A stretch of 64,000 bases of DNA, taken from contig NC_050099.1 in the NCBI RefSeq assembly GCF_902167145.1, forward strand, positions 14,336,434 to 14,400,433. The letters run 5' to 3'. The position numbers and the translations under genes were made by a program. The DNA comes from Zea mays. Its lineage: Eukaryota; Streptophyta; Magnoliopsida; Poales; Poaceae. The notes beneath the pieces were generated by a model that worked only from the letters and a program-made list of their open reading frames with translations, was not told where the DNA came from and made no database searches. This document shows positions 1 to 10,327 of the stretch, one piece after another (the first letter of the stretch is position 1; each line of letters opens with the position of its first letter).

Positions 1-423
1 GACGGGCGGTGACGAAGTCGCGTCAGGGGCAGACTGCACCGTCATCTCGGGTACGAGGGTGACGCCCAGTAAGTCCCTTGCGAGCGTGCTGGCATCGTCT
101 GTCCGCTTGGAGTTGGCGTGTTGCGGGGAAACGACGCTCGTCTTCGTCTCAAACGCGAGGTCGACGCCTGACGTGTCCCCCGTTGGGGCGCCGGTGTCGA
201 CTCGCTCGACAGCCGACGAGATGCTGCCTCCTACTTGGCCTTGGTTGCCCCGCCTCCTCCTCCGTCGGCGGGGGAGGCGACGGGACAAACCCAAATGTTG
301 TTCTTCCGCCACGTGGGGAAGACGTCGTTGATTCCGCCGCCGGCGGGTGGGTTGTCGGCCGCCATTGTCGCTGTCGCGCGGCGGAGGAAGGAGTATCATG
401 TCGTAGCTGCCATCGAGGGACAT
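1..423 (-). CDS. gag: gag-like N-terminus of element H, open at the window edge
   Basis: On the minus strand an ATG at 423 opens a frame of 141 codons that reaches position 1 without a stop. The product starts MSLDGSYDMILLPPPRD and continues with an acidic/polar patch (DSDNGG). Two arginine-rich clusters follow at about residues 27-36 and 48-60, then a Ser/Thr-rich stretch. It lies about 110 bp inside the primer-binding site of the adjacent LTR, where gypsy elements start gag. The basic clusters suit an RNA-binding leader part of Gag. The capsid and zinc-knuckle parts would lie outside the window, so the assignment rests on position and general composition. The absence of stops over 423 bases in GC-rich DNA is weak support for recent activity. 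Confidence 0.6.
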   Translation of the reverse strand, partial: MSLDGSYDMILLPPPRDSDNGGRQPTRRRRNQRRLPHVAEEQHLGLSRRLPRRRRRRRGNQGQVGGSISSAVERVDTGAPTGDTSGVDLAFETKTSVVSPQHANSKRTDDASTLARDLLGVTLVPEMTVQSAPDATSSPPV

Positions 424-532
424 GAACTCAAGACTCCCGAAACGGAGCACCGTCCCAGGCTGGAAAAGTTGCTGGAGACTACCCATCTGGAGCTTGACGG
501 GAAGCTGTTCGTCAACACGCAGCAGGCCCCTA

Positions 533-544
533 CCTGGCGCACCA
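533..544 (-). other. Primer-binding site of element H
   Basis: On the element strand the sequence TGGTGCGCCAGG starts two bases after the LTR end. GGCGCGCCAGG-like binding sites follow the LTR in related maize gypsy elements. The primer tRNA is not assigned here. Confidence 0.55.
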
Positions 545-546
545 AC

Positions 547-1988
547 TCTCGGCGTTTCGACCCCGGGGGGTCCCTGGACCGTCGAGTAAATTGTCGCCGC
601 TTGTCCCAGCCCAGATGGGTCGGCGCGAGACGGAGCACGAAGGGGGGAAAAAGGAGACAAGCGTAAAGGGGAAACTCGCGGCCTTCGTGTTGCCCTGCGC
701 CCAGGTCGGGTGCGCTTGCAGTAGGGGGTTACAAGCGTCCGCGTGGGAGGGAGCGAGAGGCTTATACGCGTCGTCCCGTTCTCCCGCGAGGCCAACCTTC
801 CCGTACGAGAGCCCTGGCCCTTCCTTTTATAGGCATAAGGAGAGGGCCCAGGTGTACAATAGGAGATGTAGCAGTGTGCTAACGTGTCTAGCAGAGAGGA
901 GCTAGTGCCCTAAGTACATGCCGTCATGGCAGCTGGAGAGGTTTTGGCACCCTGTTCATGTGATGTCGTGGCTGTCGGAGGAGCGCTGGAGCCTTGCGGA
1001 AGGACAGCTGTCGGGGCTATCGAGTCCTTGCTGACGTCTCCTTGCTTCCGTAAGGGGCTGAGAGCCGCCGTCGTCATGGAGCACGCGGGGCGCCATCATT
1101 ATTTGTTTACCGGGGCGAGCCAGATGGGACGCCGGTCTTGTTCCCCGTAGCCTGAGCTAGCTAGGGGTAGGGTAATGATGGCCCCCCCTGTGACGTGGTC
1201 GGTCCGAGCCCTGGGTCGGGCGAGGCGGAGGCTCCTCCGAGGTTGAGGTCGAGTCTATCTTCCGAGGTCGAGATCGAGTCCGAGCCCCGGGTCGGGCGAG
1301 GCGGAGACCATCGTCTGAGGCCAAGGCTGAGTCCGGGCCCCGGGGTCGGGCGAGGCGGAGTTCGTCGTCTTCCGGAGCCGAGGCCGAGTCCGAGCCCTGG
1401 GTCGGGCGAGGCGGAGTTCGTCGTCTTCCGGAGCCGAGGCTGAGTCCGAGCCCTGGGGTCGGGCGAGGCGGAGTTCGTCGTCTTCCGGAGCCGAGGCCGA
1501 GATGGGGGCCGAGTCCGAGCCTTGGGGTCGGGCGAGGCGGAGTTTCCTATGGCGCCCGAGGCCGGACTTGGCTGCTGTCAGCCTCACTCTGTCGAGTGGC
1601 ACAGCAGTCGGAGCAACGCAGGCGGCGTTGTCTTCTTGTCAGGCCGGTCAGTGGAGCGGCGAAGTGACTGCGGTCACTTCGGCTCTATCGACTGAAGGGC
1701 GCACGTCAGGATAAGGTGTTAGGCCATCCTTGCATTAAATGCTCCTGCGATACGGTCGGTCGGTGTGGTGATCTGGCCAAGGTTGCTTCTCGGTGAAGAC
1801 TGGGCCTCGGGCGAGCCGAAGGTGTGTCCGTTGCTTGAGGGGACCCTCGGGCGAGGCGAGATCGTGTCCCTTGAGTGGACCGAGCCTTGACTTAATCGCA
1901 CCCATCAGGCCTTTGCAGCTTTGTGCTGATGGGGGTTACCAGCTTAGATTAGGAGTCTTGGGGGTACCCCTAATTATGGCCCCCGACA
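547..1988 (-). repeat. 5' LTR of element H (1442 bp)
   Basis: The element-strand start is TGTCGGGGGCCATAATTAGGGG (right end, 1988 leftwards). The left boundary reads TCTCGGCGTTTCGACCCC on the plus strand, a one-base variant of the expected TGTCGGCG terminus, so the LTR tip carries a mutation. The LTR is very GC-rich and contains a tandem array (1200-1545). Open frames inside it are repeat artefacts. Whether this copy matches the 3' LTR cannot be seen. Confidence 0.75.
1200..1545. repeat. Tandem GTCGGGCGAGGCGGAG array inside LTR H
   Basis: The core GTCGGGCGAGGCGGAG recurs at about 1215, 1291, 1345, 1401, 1458 and 1527. The central copies are spaced 54-57 bp and share the unit ...TTCGTCGTCTTCCGGAGCCGAGG. 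Outer copies are more diverged. The array explains several long false open frames on both strands here. Confidence 0.85.
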
Positions 1989-2043
1989 CAAATGATTAAG
2001 AATAATTCACTTCAATGTTTTTGAGGGTTTATGAAAATAAAGG

Positions 2044-2967
2044 TTAGAAAATGTATGAAATGAATGAGAGCATTACAAGATCATCATGTTTAGAGTGTGA
2101 AGCTTCAGCAAAGTGCCTTGTAGATCTTGGTGAGTTTGCACCTTGCATCTGATGAAATATTTGATCATCCTCATCATCTAATTCCTCATCTTCAGAAGCA
2201 CAATATTCTTCACTGTCTTCCTCATCCTCAGCAGCAAACTTGTTCCTCATCACCTTAAGAAACACAATTCCATAGCATAGTACAAGGAATCTAGAAAATT
2301 AGGACAAAGCAGCATGTATGAAATATATTGAATACCTTATGTTGAAATGAAGTAGAGCCGCGATGTGACATGGGCTCTTCACTTGCCCGGTCTGGTTGAG
2401 CCCTTTGCTCAATTTGAGTCTGTAGCTCAAGTACACACTGTTCTAAAGCAGCCTTCTCACTTTGAACCTTTGTACGAGCAGGAATCTCCATTTGTAGTCT
2501 TGTTGCAGTATAAGACTTCAACCCTGGAGTGGCAATATCTTGAGGAGTAGGGCCTAAACCCAAAACACGAACATATCATTTTGGCTCTTTCGTTCCACAA
2601 ACAACAGAGAATGCATCACCCTCTTGAATTGACCGGTCCTTTAACTCTGGATATACTCCAAGAACATCATTAAGTTGGTCCTATAGAGAATTAAAGATGA
2701 TTCACATCATAAAAGGTAATTCAAATAGAAATGCATATTGTACTAAAAATTAACAACAAAGCCTTACAATTATTGGTTTTGCCTGTTCTGTAGGAACTCC
2801 ATTTTTTGTTATATGGGTTTGGATAAAGTTTTCATCTCTTCGTGGAGGACGTCCTAGTTTCACAGCATGCAAACATACTTTGTTATTTGGTGCCCACATT
2901 TTAGTAAACAATGAATGATTATCAAGTGAGTAACAATGCAGTATGACTTCTATCTCCATATTCACCC
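2044..2967 (-). pseudogene. TnpA-like (Transposase_24-type) gene of the CACTA, 3' exons
   Basis: Three minus-strand exons can be read: about 2967-2768, 2680-2336 and 2253-2044. Donors GTAAGG and GTATTC and acceptors CTATAG and CTTAAG bound them, and all junctions are in phase 0. The first exon holds the GRPPRRDENFIQTH region, matching the part of plant En/Spm-type Transposase_24 proteins that precedes the coiled coil. The second carries GLGPTPQDI and a heptad-like EKAALEQCVLELQTQIEQ stretch. The third is strongly acidic (EDEEDSEEY, EDEELDDEDD) and ends at a stop near 2044. A TGA interrupts the second exon just before YVRVLGLG, where related proteins have Gly. The 5' exons lie at 47974-50480. 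The linking exon is lost, so the gene is dead. Confidence 0.65.
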
Positions 2968-3079
2968 TTCGAACTTAAGGTATCACATTTCACAAAGGAA
3001 AAAATGTAACATGCAAGTTCATTGAAAACAGCAAGGAAAACAGCAATCTATTTTTGAGGACTACAACCTCAATAGATGG

Positions 3080-4348
3080 TGAAAGGGAAACGTGCCCTTG
3101 GGCAATTTCTATAATGTTTTGGTGATTAAGTGCCCAACACATTTAATTAAGTTCTAATGTGCCAAATAAAGTGAGAAGTGCAAATCAAGGAAAAAGGTAT
3201 GTTTCTAGACTTGGTGAATTGTTTTGTGTATTAACATGGTTATCCAAGTGCTAGAAATAGTGACTAAAGAAGAAGAGAAGCAAAGGGAAAAGCTTGGCTG
3301 TGTGCAGCAAAGTTCAAGTTTGGCCTGGCACACCGAACTGTCCGGTGGTGCACCGGACAGTGTCCGGTGCGCCAGGCTGGTCTCCAGTGAAAAGTGCCGC
3401 TCTCGGGATTCGACGACGGTGTACGACTATAATTCATCGGACAGTCCAGTGGTGCACCGGACTGTTCAGTGAGTCATACGCGGCAAACTCGTCGCCCTCG
3501 GGAAAAGCAAAGGGGCGACGTGGCTATAATTCACCGGACTGTCCGGTGGTGCACCGAACTGTTCAGTGAGCCAACGGTCGTCTGCACCAACGGTCGGCCG
3601 CGCAATCTTCGCGGGACACGTGGACTGCTCCAATGGTCAACTGGTACACCGGACTGTCCGATGTGCACCGGACAATGTCCGGTGCGCCAGTCAGCCCAGA
3701 GGAGCAACGGTCGGATATGCCAAATTTGGAAGGAGATCATGCATCAGACCGTCTACAGGACCTGTCCGGTGGCGCACCGGACTGTTTGGTGTGCCACCCG
3801 ACAGAAGGCAAGTTTGGCCTTCCAAGTTGGCCTCCAACGGCTCCTAGCTGCATTGGGGCTATAAAAGGGACCCCTAGGCGCATGGAGGAGTCACCCAAGC
3901 ATTCATTAAGTATTCTAAAGCATCCAGACTCTACTCGGTGTGCTGTGTATTTGGGTCTTGTGTGTTGCTCTTCCCAACCTTACTCTGTGCTTTCTTTGTG
4001 ATCTCAATTGTAAGGGCGAGAGGCTCCAACTTGTGGAGATTCCTCACAAACGGGAACTATACTCTAAAGGAAAAACCGTGGTATTCAAGTTGATCATCGG
4101 ATCAATTGAAAGGGGTTGAGTGCAACCCTCGTCCATTGGGACGCCACAACGTGGAAGTAGGCAAGTGCTACTTGACCGAACCACGGGATAAAAATCGTGT
4201 GTCTTGTGTTGCTTTCTCTGTGATTGTTTTGTCCACAAGAACCCGTCTCTCAACCACTTAGTCGTACTAACACTTTAAATTAAGTTTTTGTGGCTATTAG
4301 TGTTTGATTTTACAGGATCACCTATTCACCCCCCTCTAGGTGCTCTCA
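3080..4348 (+). repeat. 5' LTR of element A (1269 bp)
   Basis: Begins TGAAAGGGAAACGTGCCC and ends CTCTAGGTGCTCTCA. It contains degenerate copies of the CACCGGAC/GTCCGGTG palindrome between about 3325 and 3800 and a TATAAAA box at 3860-3866 followed by GGGACCCCTAGGCGCATGG, the probable transcription-start region. Long open frames across the palindromes are artefacts. Confidence 0.9.
3860..3866 (+). promoter_or_regulatory. TATA box of LTR A
   Basis: GGGCTATAAAAGGGACCCC lies about 490 bp before the LTR end. The same motif at the same place occurs in LTRs of B (9704, 42942) and, inverted, of D (15711, 39948), which supports it as the Pol II core promoter. Confidence 0.7.
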
Positions 4349-4350
4349 TT

Positions 4351-4364
4351 TGGTATCAAAGACA
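4351..4364 (+). other. Primer-binding site of element A
   Basis: TGGTATCAAAGACA two bases after the LTR. This is a decayed form of TGGTATCAGAGC, complementary to the 3' end of initiator methionine tRNA, the usual primer for these elements. Confidence 0.75.
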
Positions 4365-4398
4365 TATTCTTCATCTAAGGGACTAACCGCCCGAAGAG

Positions 4399-6766
4399 AT
4401 GGATCCTAAGGGAAAGGGGATGGTGGTCAACGACAAGGAGAAGGAGTCTCTCTTCAACGAGCCAAGGGACGACAAGCCCACTGACTCAGGATCGAGTCAC
4501 AAGAAGAGGGACGAGAAGAAGAAGAGGCACATCAAGAAGATCATTTACTACGACAGCGACACCTCCTCTTCTTCACCAAGAGACGACGATGTCGATGACT
4601 CATCGAAAAAGAGAACGGTTAATCAAAACTACTCTTTTGACTATTCTCGCATGCCGTACAATTCAAATGTGCATTTACTATCTATTCCTCTAGGAAAACC
4701 TCCACACTTTGATGGAGAGGACTACTCATTTTGGAGTCATAAAATGCGTAGTCATCTATTTTCTCTCCATCCTAGCATTTGGGAAATAGTGGAAAATGGA
4801 ATGCATTTCGATAGTACGGATAACCCTGTGATTATTAATGAGCAAATCCATAAGAATGCCCAAGCTACTACTGTGTTGTTAGCATCTCTTTGTAGGGAAG
4901 AGTATAATAAAGTAAGTGGCTTGGACAACGCCAAGCAAATCTGGGACACCCTCAAGATCTCACATGAGGGAAATGATGCTACAATGATCACCAAAATGGA
5001 ACTGATGGAAGGCGAGCTAGGGAGATTCACCATGGTCAGGGGAGAAGAGCCAACACAAACTTACAACAGGCTCAAGACCCTGGTCAACAAGATCCGAAGC
5101 TACGGAAGCACAAGATGGATGGATCATGACGTCGTCCGACTCATGCTAAGGTCATTTACAGTAATTGACCCCCATCTTGTTAACCTTATTCATGAAAATC
5201 CAACAGAGACCAAGATGACGCCCGAGGAAATTCTCGGAAAATTCGTGAGCGGGCGTATGATGGTGAAGGAGGCGCGATACGTGGATGATGCTCTTAATGG
5301 CCCACTACCCGTCTACGAGCCTCAAACTGTTGCCTCAAACCAGCAGCAGGGAGAAGCTACCAAGCAAGGTGGCACAAGTGGAGGCTGCTGGCCTCAATGA
5401 AGATGAAATGGCGCTTATCATCAAGCGTTTCAAGACCGCACTAAAAGGACGCAAGGAGTACCCCAACAAGAATAAAACAAGGGGAAAGTACTCCTGCTTT
5501 AAATGCGGTAAGACTAGTCAGTTTATTGCTCAATGTCCCGATAATGAGAATGACCAGGCACAAGAAAGACACGGCAAAAAGGAGAAGAAGAAGAAGTACA
5601 AGAAGGCGAAGGGCGAGGCGCACCTTGGAAAGGAGTGGGACTCTGACTGCTCTCATCCGACTCCGACAATGAGGGACTGGCTGCCTCAACCTTCGACAAG
5701 TCTTCGCTCTTCCCCAATGAACGCCATACGTGTCTCATGGCCATGGAGAAGAAAGTAAGTATTCGAGATACACCTAAGTACTATTCTTCTAGTGATGAGG
5801 AATCTTCTGATGATGAAGTAGATTACTCTAGTTTTTTTAAAGGTTTAGATAGAGCTAAGGTATAAAAAATTAATGAATTAATTGATGCTCTAAACGAAAA
5901 AGATAGATTGTTAGAAAAACAAGAGGACATTTTATATGAGGAACATGAAAAATTTATTAGTGTGCAAAAATACCTTGTCTTAGAAATTAAGAGAAATGAA
6001 ATGTTATCCTCTGAATTGTCTATTTGCCATGAATCGGTCTCTAGTTTAAAGAGTTTAAATGATGAATTAAATGCTAAGCTAGAGGAAGTCAAAACTAGTT
6101 CATGTGTTGAGCATGTCATTATTTGTAATAGATGTAAGGATTTTGATATTGATGCTTGTGATGAACACCTTGTTTCTATTACCAAATTAAATGATGAGGT
6201 GGCAAGTCTTAATGCTCAACTTAAGACTTGCAAAATTAATTTTGATAAATTAAAATTTGCTAGGGATGCCTACACCGTTGGTAGACTCCCCTCAATTAAG
6301 GATGGGCTTGGTTTTCGAAAGGAAGCCAAGAACTTAACAAGCCAAAGGGCTCCCATTCCCAACAAGGAGAAAGGGAAGGATCCTATGGTTAGCAATTCTC
6401 AAAGGAACCATGCCTTCATTTATGATAGGAAAATTGCTAACCATGCTCATTATAACAGGAGTTATGATCATGATGTTTTTAATTCACATGCTATGTTTGC
6501 CTCTAGTTCTACTTTTGTGCATGGTAGAAGTAGGCCTAGGAGAAATCTTGTTGTGCACCATGTACCTAGGAAAATGTGCAATGAATCTACTACTATTTTC
6601 CATGCTTGCAACACTTCTTTTGTTCTTTCATGTAAGAATGCAAAAGTAGTGGCTAGGAAATTGGGATCCAAATGCAAGGGAGACAAAGCTTGCATATGGG
6701 TTCCAAAAACTATTGTGACTAACCTTGTAGGACCCAACAAGAGTTGGGTACCTAAAACCCAAGCTT
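4399..6766 (+). pseudogene. gag: gag of element A, broken
   Basis: Starts MDPKGKGMVVNDKEKES. A lysine-rich leader is followed by the copia-type capsid region (FDGEDYSFWSHKMRSHL at about residues 105-121, then IWDTLKISHEGND). Next comes a zinc knuckle CFKCGKTSQFIAQC, in which the His and Cys spacing is kept but the G-H-F motif is altered. An acidic stretch, a long coiled-coil part and a C-terminal IWVPKT...WVPKTQA motif follow. A frameshift near 5330, another before 5758 and a stop near 5864 break the frame. Gag would form the particle shell and bind RNA. The C-terminal extension is typical of sireviruses. The same gene is better kept in B (10328-12682), D and F. Confidence 0.8.
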
Positions 6767-6777
6767 AAATTCCTTGC

Positions 6778-9083
6778 AGGTTTATGCATCCGGAGGCTCT
6801 AGCTGGATAATCGACAGCGGATGCACAAACCACATGACGGGGGAAAAGAAGATGTTCACCTCCTAAGTCAAGAACAAGGATTCCTAGGATACAATTATTT
6901 TTGGAGATGGGAACCAAGGCAAGGTCAAAGGTTTGGGAAAGATAGCCATCACCAACGAGCACTCCATTTCGAATGTATTTCTAGTAGAGTCGCTTGGTTA
7001 CAACCTTCTATCTGTAAGTCAATTGTGACACATGGGTTACAATTGTCTTTTTACAAGCGTTGATGTATCTGTCTTTAGAAGGAGTGATGGTTCATTAGCT
7101 TTTAAGGGTGTATTAGACGACAAACTCTACTTAGTTGATTCTTCGAAAGAGGAGGCCGATCTAGATGCATGCTTAATAGCTAAGACTAGTATGGGCTGGC
7201 TGTGGCATCATCATCTAGCACATGGTGGGATGAAGAACCTTCATAAACTTCTAAAGGGAGAACATGGGTTAGGACTAACCAATGTTTGTTTCGAGAAAGA
7301 TAGACCTTGTGCAGCTTGTTAGGCAGGGAAATAGGTGGGAAGCACTCATCACAACAAGAATGTGATGACAACATCAAGACCACTGGAGCTTCTTCACATG
7401 GACCTCTTCGGACTCGTTGCCTACCTTAGCATCGGGGGAAGTAAGTATGGTCTTGTAATTGTTGATGATTTTTCCCGCTTCACTTGGGTGTTCTTTTTGC
7501 AGGATAAATCAGAAACCCAAGGGACCCTAAAGTGCTTTCTAAGGAGGGCTCAAAACGAATTTGAGCTCAAGGTGAAAAAGATAAGAAGCGACAACGGGTC
7601 CGAGTTCAAGAATCTGCAAGTGGAGGAGTATCTTGAGGAAGAAGGCGTCAAGCACGAGTTCTCCGCTCCCTACACACCATATCAAAACGGTGTGGTAGAG
7701 AGGAAGAACAGGACACTCATCGACATGGCGAGAACGATGCTTGGATAATTAAAGACGCCCGAGCGGTATTGGTCGGAAGCTGTGAACACAGCTTGCCACG
7801 CCATAAACCGGCTCTCCCTACATCGCCTTCTCAAGAAGACTTCGTATGAACTCCTTACCGGTAACAAACCCAATGTTTCCTACTTTCGTGTATTTGGGAG
7901 CAAATGTTACATTCGGGTGAAGAAAGGTAGACATTCTAAATTTGCTCCCAAGGCAGTAGAAGGGTTTTTACTAGGGTATGACTCAAATACAAAGGCGTAT
8001 AGAGTCTTCAACAAATCATCGGGTTTGGTTGGAGTCTCTAGCGGCGTTGTATTTGATGAAACTAATGGCTCTCCAAGAGAGCAAGTTGATCTTGATGACA
8101 TAGATGAAGATGATGTTTCGACGGCCGTAATGCGCATGATGGCGATAGGTGATGTGCGACCACAGGAACAACAAGAGCAAGATCAGCCATCTTCCTCCAT
8201 AATGGTGCATTCCCCAACTCAAGACGGTGAACAGGTACCTCAAGAAGAGGAACAGGATCAAGGGGGAGCACAGGAAGAACAAGTGATGGAGGAAGAAGCA
8301 CCACGGGTTCCTCCAACTCAAATCTGAGCAACGATCCAACGACATCACCCCGGTGACCAGATTCTGGGTGACATAAGCAAGGGAGTAACTACTCGCTCAA
8401 GATTAGCTAACTTTTGTGAGCATTACTCGTTTGTCTCCACGGTTTCAGGGTAGAAGAGGCCTTGTAGGATCCGGATTGGGTGTTGGCCATGCAGGAAGAG
8501 CTCAACAACTTCAAGAGGAATGAAGTTTGGAGCCTGGTGCCACATCCAAAGCAAAATGTTGTGGGAACCAAGTGGGTGTTCCGCAACAAGCAAGACGAGC
8601 ACGGGGTGGTGACAAGAAACAAGGCTCGACTTGTGGCAAAAGGTTATGCCCAAGTCGCAGGTTTGGATTTCGAGGAGACTTTTGCTCCTGTGGCTAGGCT
8701 AGAGTCTATTCGAATATTATTAGCCTATGCCGCTCACCACTCTTTCAGGGTATTTAAATGGACGTGAAGAGCGCTTTCCTCAATGGGCCAATAAAGGAGG
8801 AGGTATACGTGGAACAACCCCCTGGCTTTAAGGATGACAGGTACCCCGACCATGTGTTCAAGCTCTCTAAGGCGCTCTATGGACTTAAGCAAGCCCCAAG
8901 AGCATGGTATGAATGCCTTAGAGATTTCTTAATTGCTAATGCTTTTAAGGTTGGGAAAGCTAATCCTACTCTTTTTACAAAGACTTGCAATGGTGATCTC
9001 TTTGTGTGCCAAATTTATGTCGATGACATAATATTTGGTTCTACTAATCAAAAGTCTTGTGAGGAGTTTAGCAGGGTGATGAC
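6778..9083 (+). pseudogene. pol: pol of element A, first part (PR-IN-RT)
   Basis: Begins after CTTGCAG with the protease motif SWIIDSGCTNH. Then come the integrase zinc finger (H...H...CAAC), the integrase core ([20 protein letters not shown]) and the sirevirus linker ([25 protein letters not shown]). The reverse transcriptase follows ([30 protein letters not shown]). At least nine stops or frameshifts occur, for example TAG in place of Q after the CAAC motif. The frame ends at 9083, where element B is inserted; it resumes at 43516. Confidence 0.82.
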
Positions 9084-10277
9084 TGAAAGGGAAATGTGCC
9101 TTTGGGCAATTTCAATTATGTTTTGGTGATTAAGTGCCCAACACATTTAAATAAGCTCTCATGTGCTAAATAAAGAGAGAAGTGATAATCAAGGCAAAGT
9201 TATGGTTCTAGACTCAGTACATTAGTTTTTGTGTGTACTAATATATTTGTCTAAGTGCTAGAATCAGAGAAAAGAGAAGAAGAAAAGGACTTAGCTGAAG
9301 CAGCCAAGACTCAGCTCGGTCTGGCACACCGGACTGTCCGGTGGTGCACCGGACATTGTCTGGTGCGCCAGGCTGGCTTCCGGCAAACTGGCCGCTCTCG
9401 GGAGAAATTGGCGGCGTACGGCTATAATTCACCGGACTGTCCGGTGTTGCACCGGACTGTCCGGTGAGCCAACGGCTGCCAGAGCAACGGTCGGCCGCGC
9501 AATCCGCGGGCGACGCGTGGCCCTAGCCAACGGTCGACAGTGTCCGGTGCGCCAACCATCCCGAAGTTGCAACGGTCGGCTGCGCCAGAAATGGAAGGAA
9601 ATCGCGCACCGGACATGAACAGTGGCTGTCCAGTGCTCCACCCGACAGAAGGCAAGATTAGCCTTCCAAGAATGCATCCAACGGCTCCTAGCTGCCTTTG
9701 GACTATAAAAAGGACCCCTAGGCGCATGGAGGAGCCACCCAAGCATAATTTGAGCATTCTAAGTCTTCCACACTCCGTCTCCGCGCACTTGATCGACTGT
9801 GATAGTGATTTGAGCTCTGTTCTTGTAGTGAACTAGTTGTGCTTCATTTTGAGCTCAAGTCTTGGCTTGTGTGCGTGTGTATTGCTGCGGATTTGTGTGT
9901 GTTGCTTCCCATCCTTACTCTTGTGCTTTCACCGTGTTCTTTATTGTAAGGGCGAGAGACTCCAACTTGTGGAGATTCCTCGCGAACGGGAAAAGTGATA
10001 AGCAAAGAAAAGTCGTGGTATTCAAGTTGATCATTGGATCACTTGAAAGGGGTTGAGTGCAACCCTCGTCCATTGGGACACCACAACGTGGAGGTAGGCA
10101 AGTGTTATACTTGCCGAACCATGGGATAAACTCGCGTGTCTTTTGTGATTGTTTTTCTGTGATTCTTGTGTTCGCAAGAGCTCGCTACTTAGCCATACTA
10201 ACACTTAACCAAGTTCTGTGGCTATTAGTTGTTGAATTTTACAGGATCACCTATTCACCCCCCTCTAGGTGCTCTCA
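9084..10277 (+). repeat. 5' LTR of element B (1194 bp)
   Basis: TGAAAGGGAAATGTGCC at the start, CTCTAGGTGCTCTCA at the end. TATAAAAA at 9704-9711. Compared with the 3' LTR it lacks palindrome modules around 9530 and 9635 and has an extra one at about 9445. Confidence 0.92.
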
Positions 10278-10279
10278 AT

Positions 10280-10291
10280 TGGTATCAGAGC
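10280..10291 (+). other. Primer-binding site of element B
   Basis: TGGTATCAGAGC, a perfect match to the initiator methionine tRNA type site, two bases after the LTR. Confidence 0.85.
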
Positions 10292-10327
10292 CGTTCTCTT
10301 CACGAAAGGGACTAATCGCCCGAAGAG

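Larger units (their letters stand above)
1..1988 (-). mobile_element. Ty3/gypsy element H, 5' end (LTR, PBS, start of gag)
   Basis: This minus-strand LTR retrotransposon enters the window from the left. Its 5' LTR lies at 547-1988, a primer-binding site sits next to it, and an open gag-like frame runs off the left edge. The right LTR end reads ...CCCCCGACA on the plus strand (TGTCGGGGGCC on the element strand). The outer flank CAAAT (1989-1993) would be the target-site duplication, but the other end of the element lies outside the window. The LTR style, with GGGTCGGGCGAGGCGGAG repeats, matches GC-rich maize gypsy families of the Huck/Tat type. The family name is tentative. Confidence 0.8.

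Noticed and set aside
1195..1602. Overlapping plus and minus open frames in 1195-1602
   Set aside because: They follow the 54-57 bp tandem repeat of LTR H and have no coding character.
10280..10291. TGGTATCAGAGC-type sites as tRNA gene fragments
   Set aside because: They are 12-14 base primer-binding sites next to LTRs. No cloverleaf sequence surrounds any of them.
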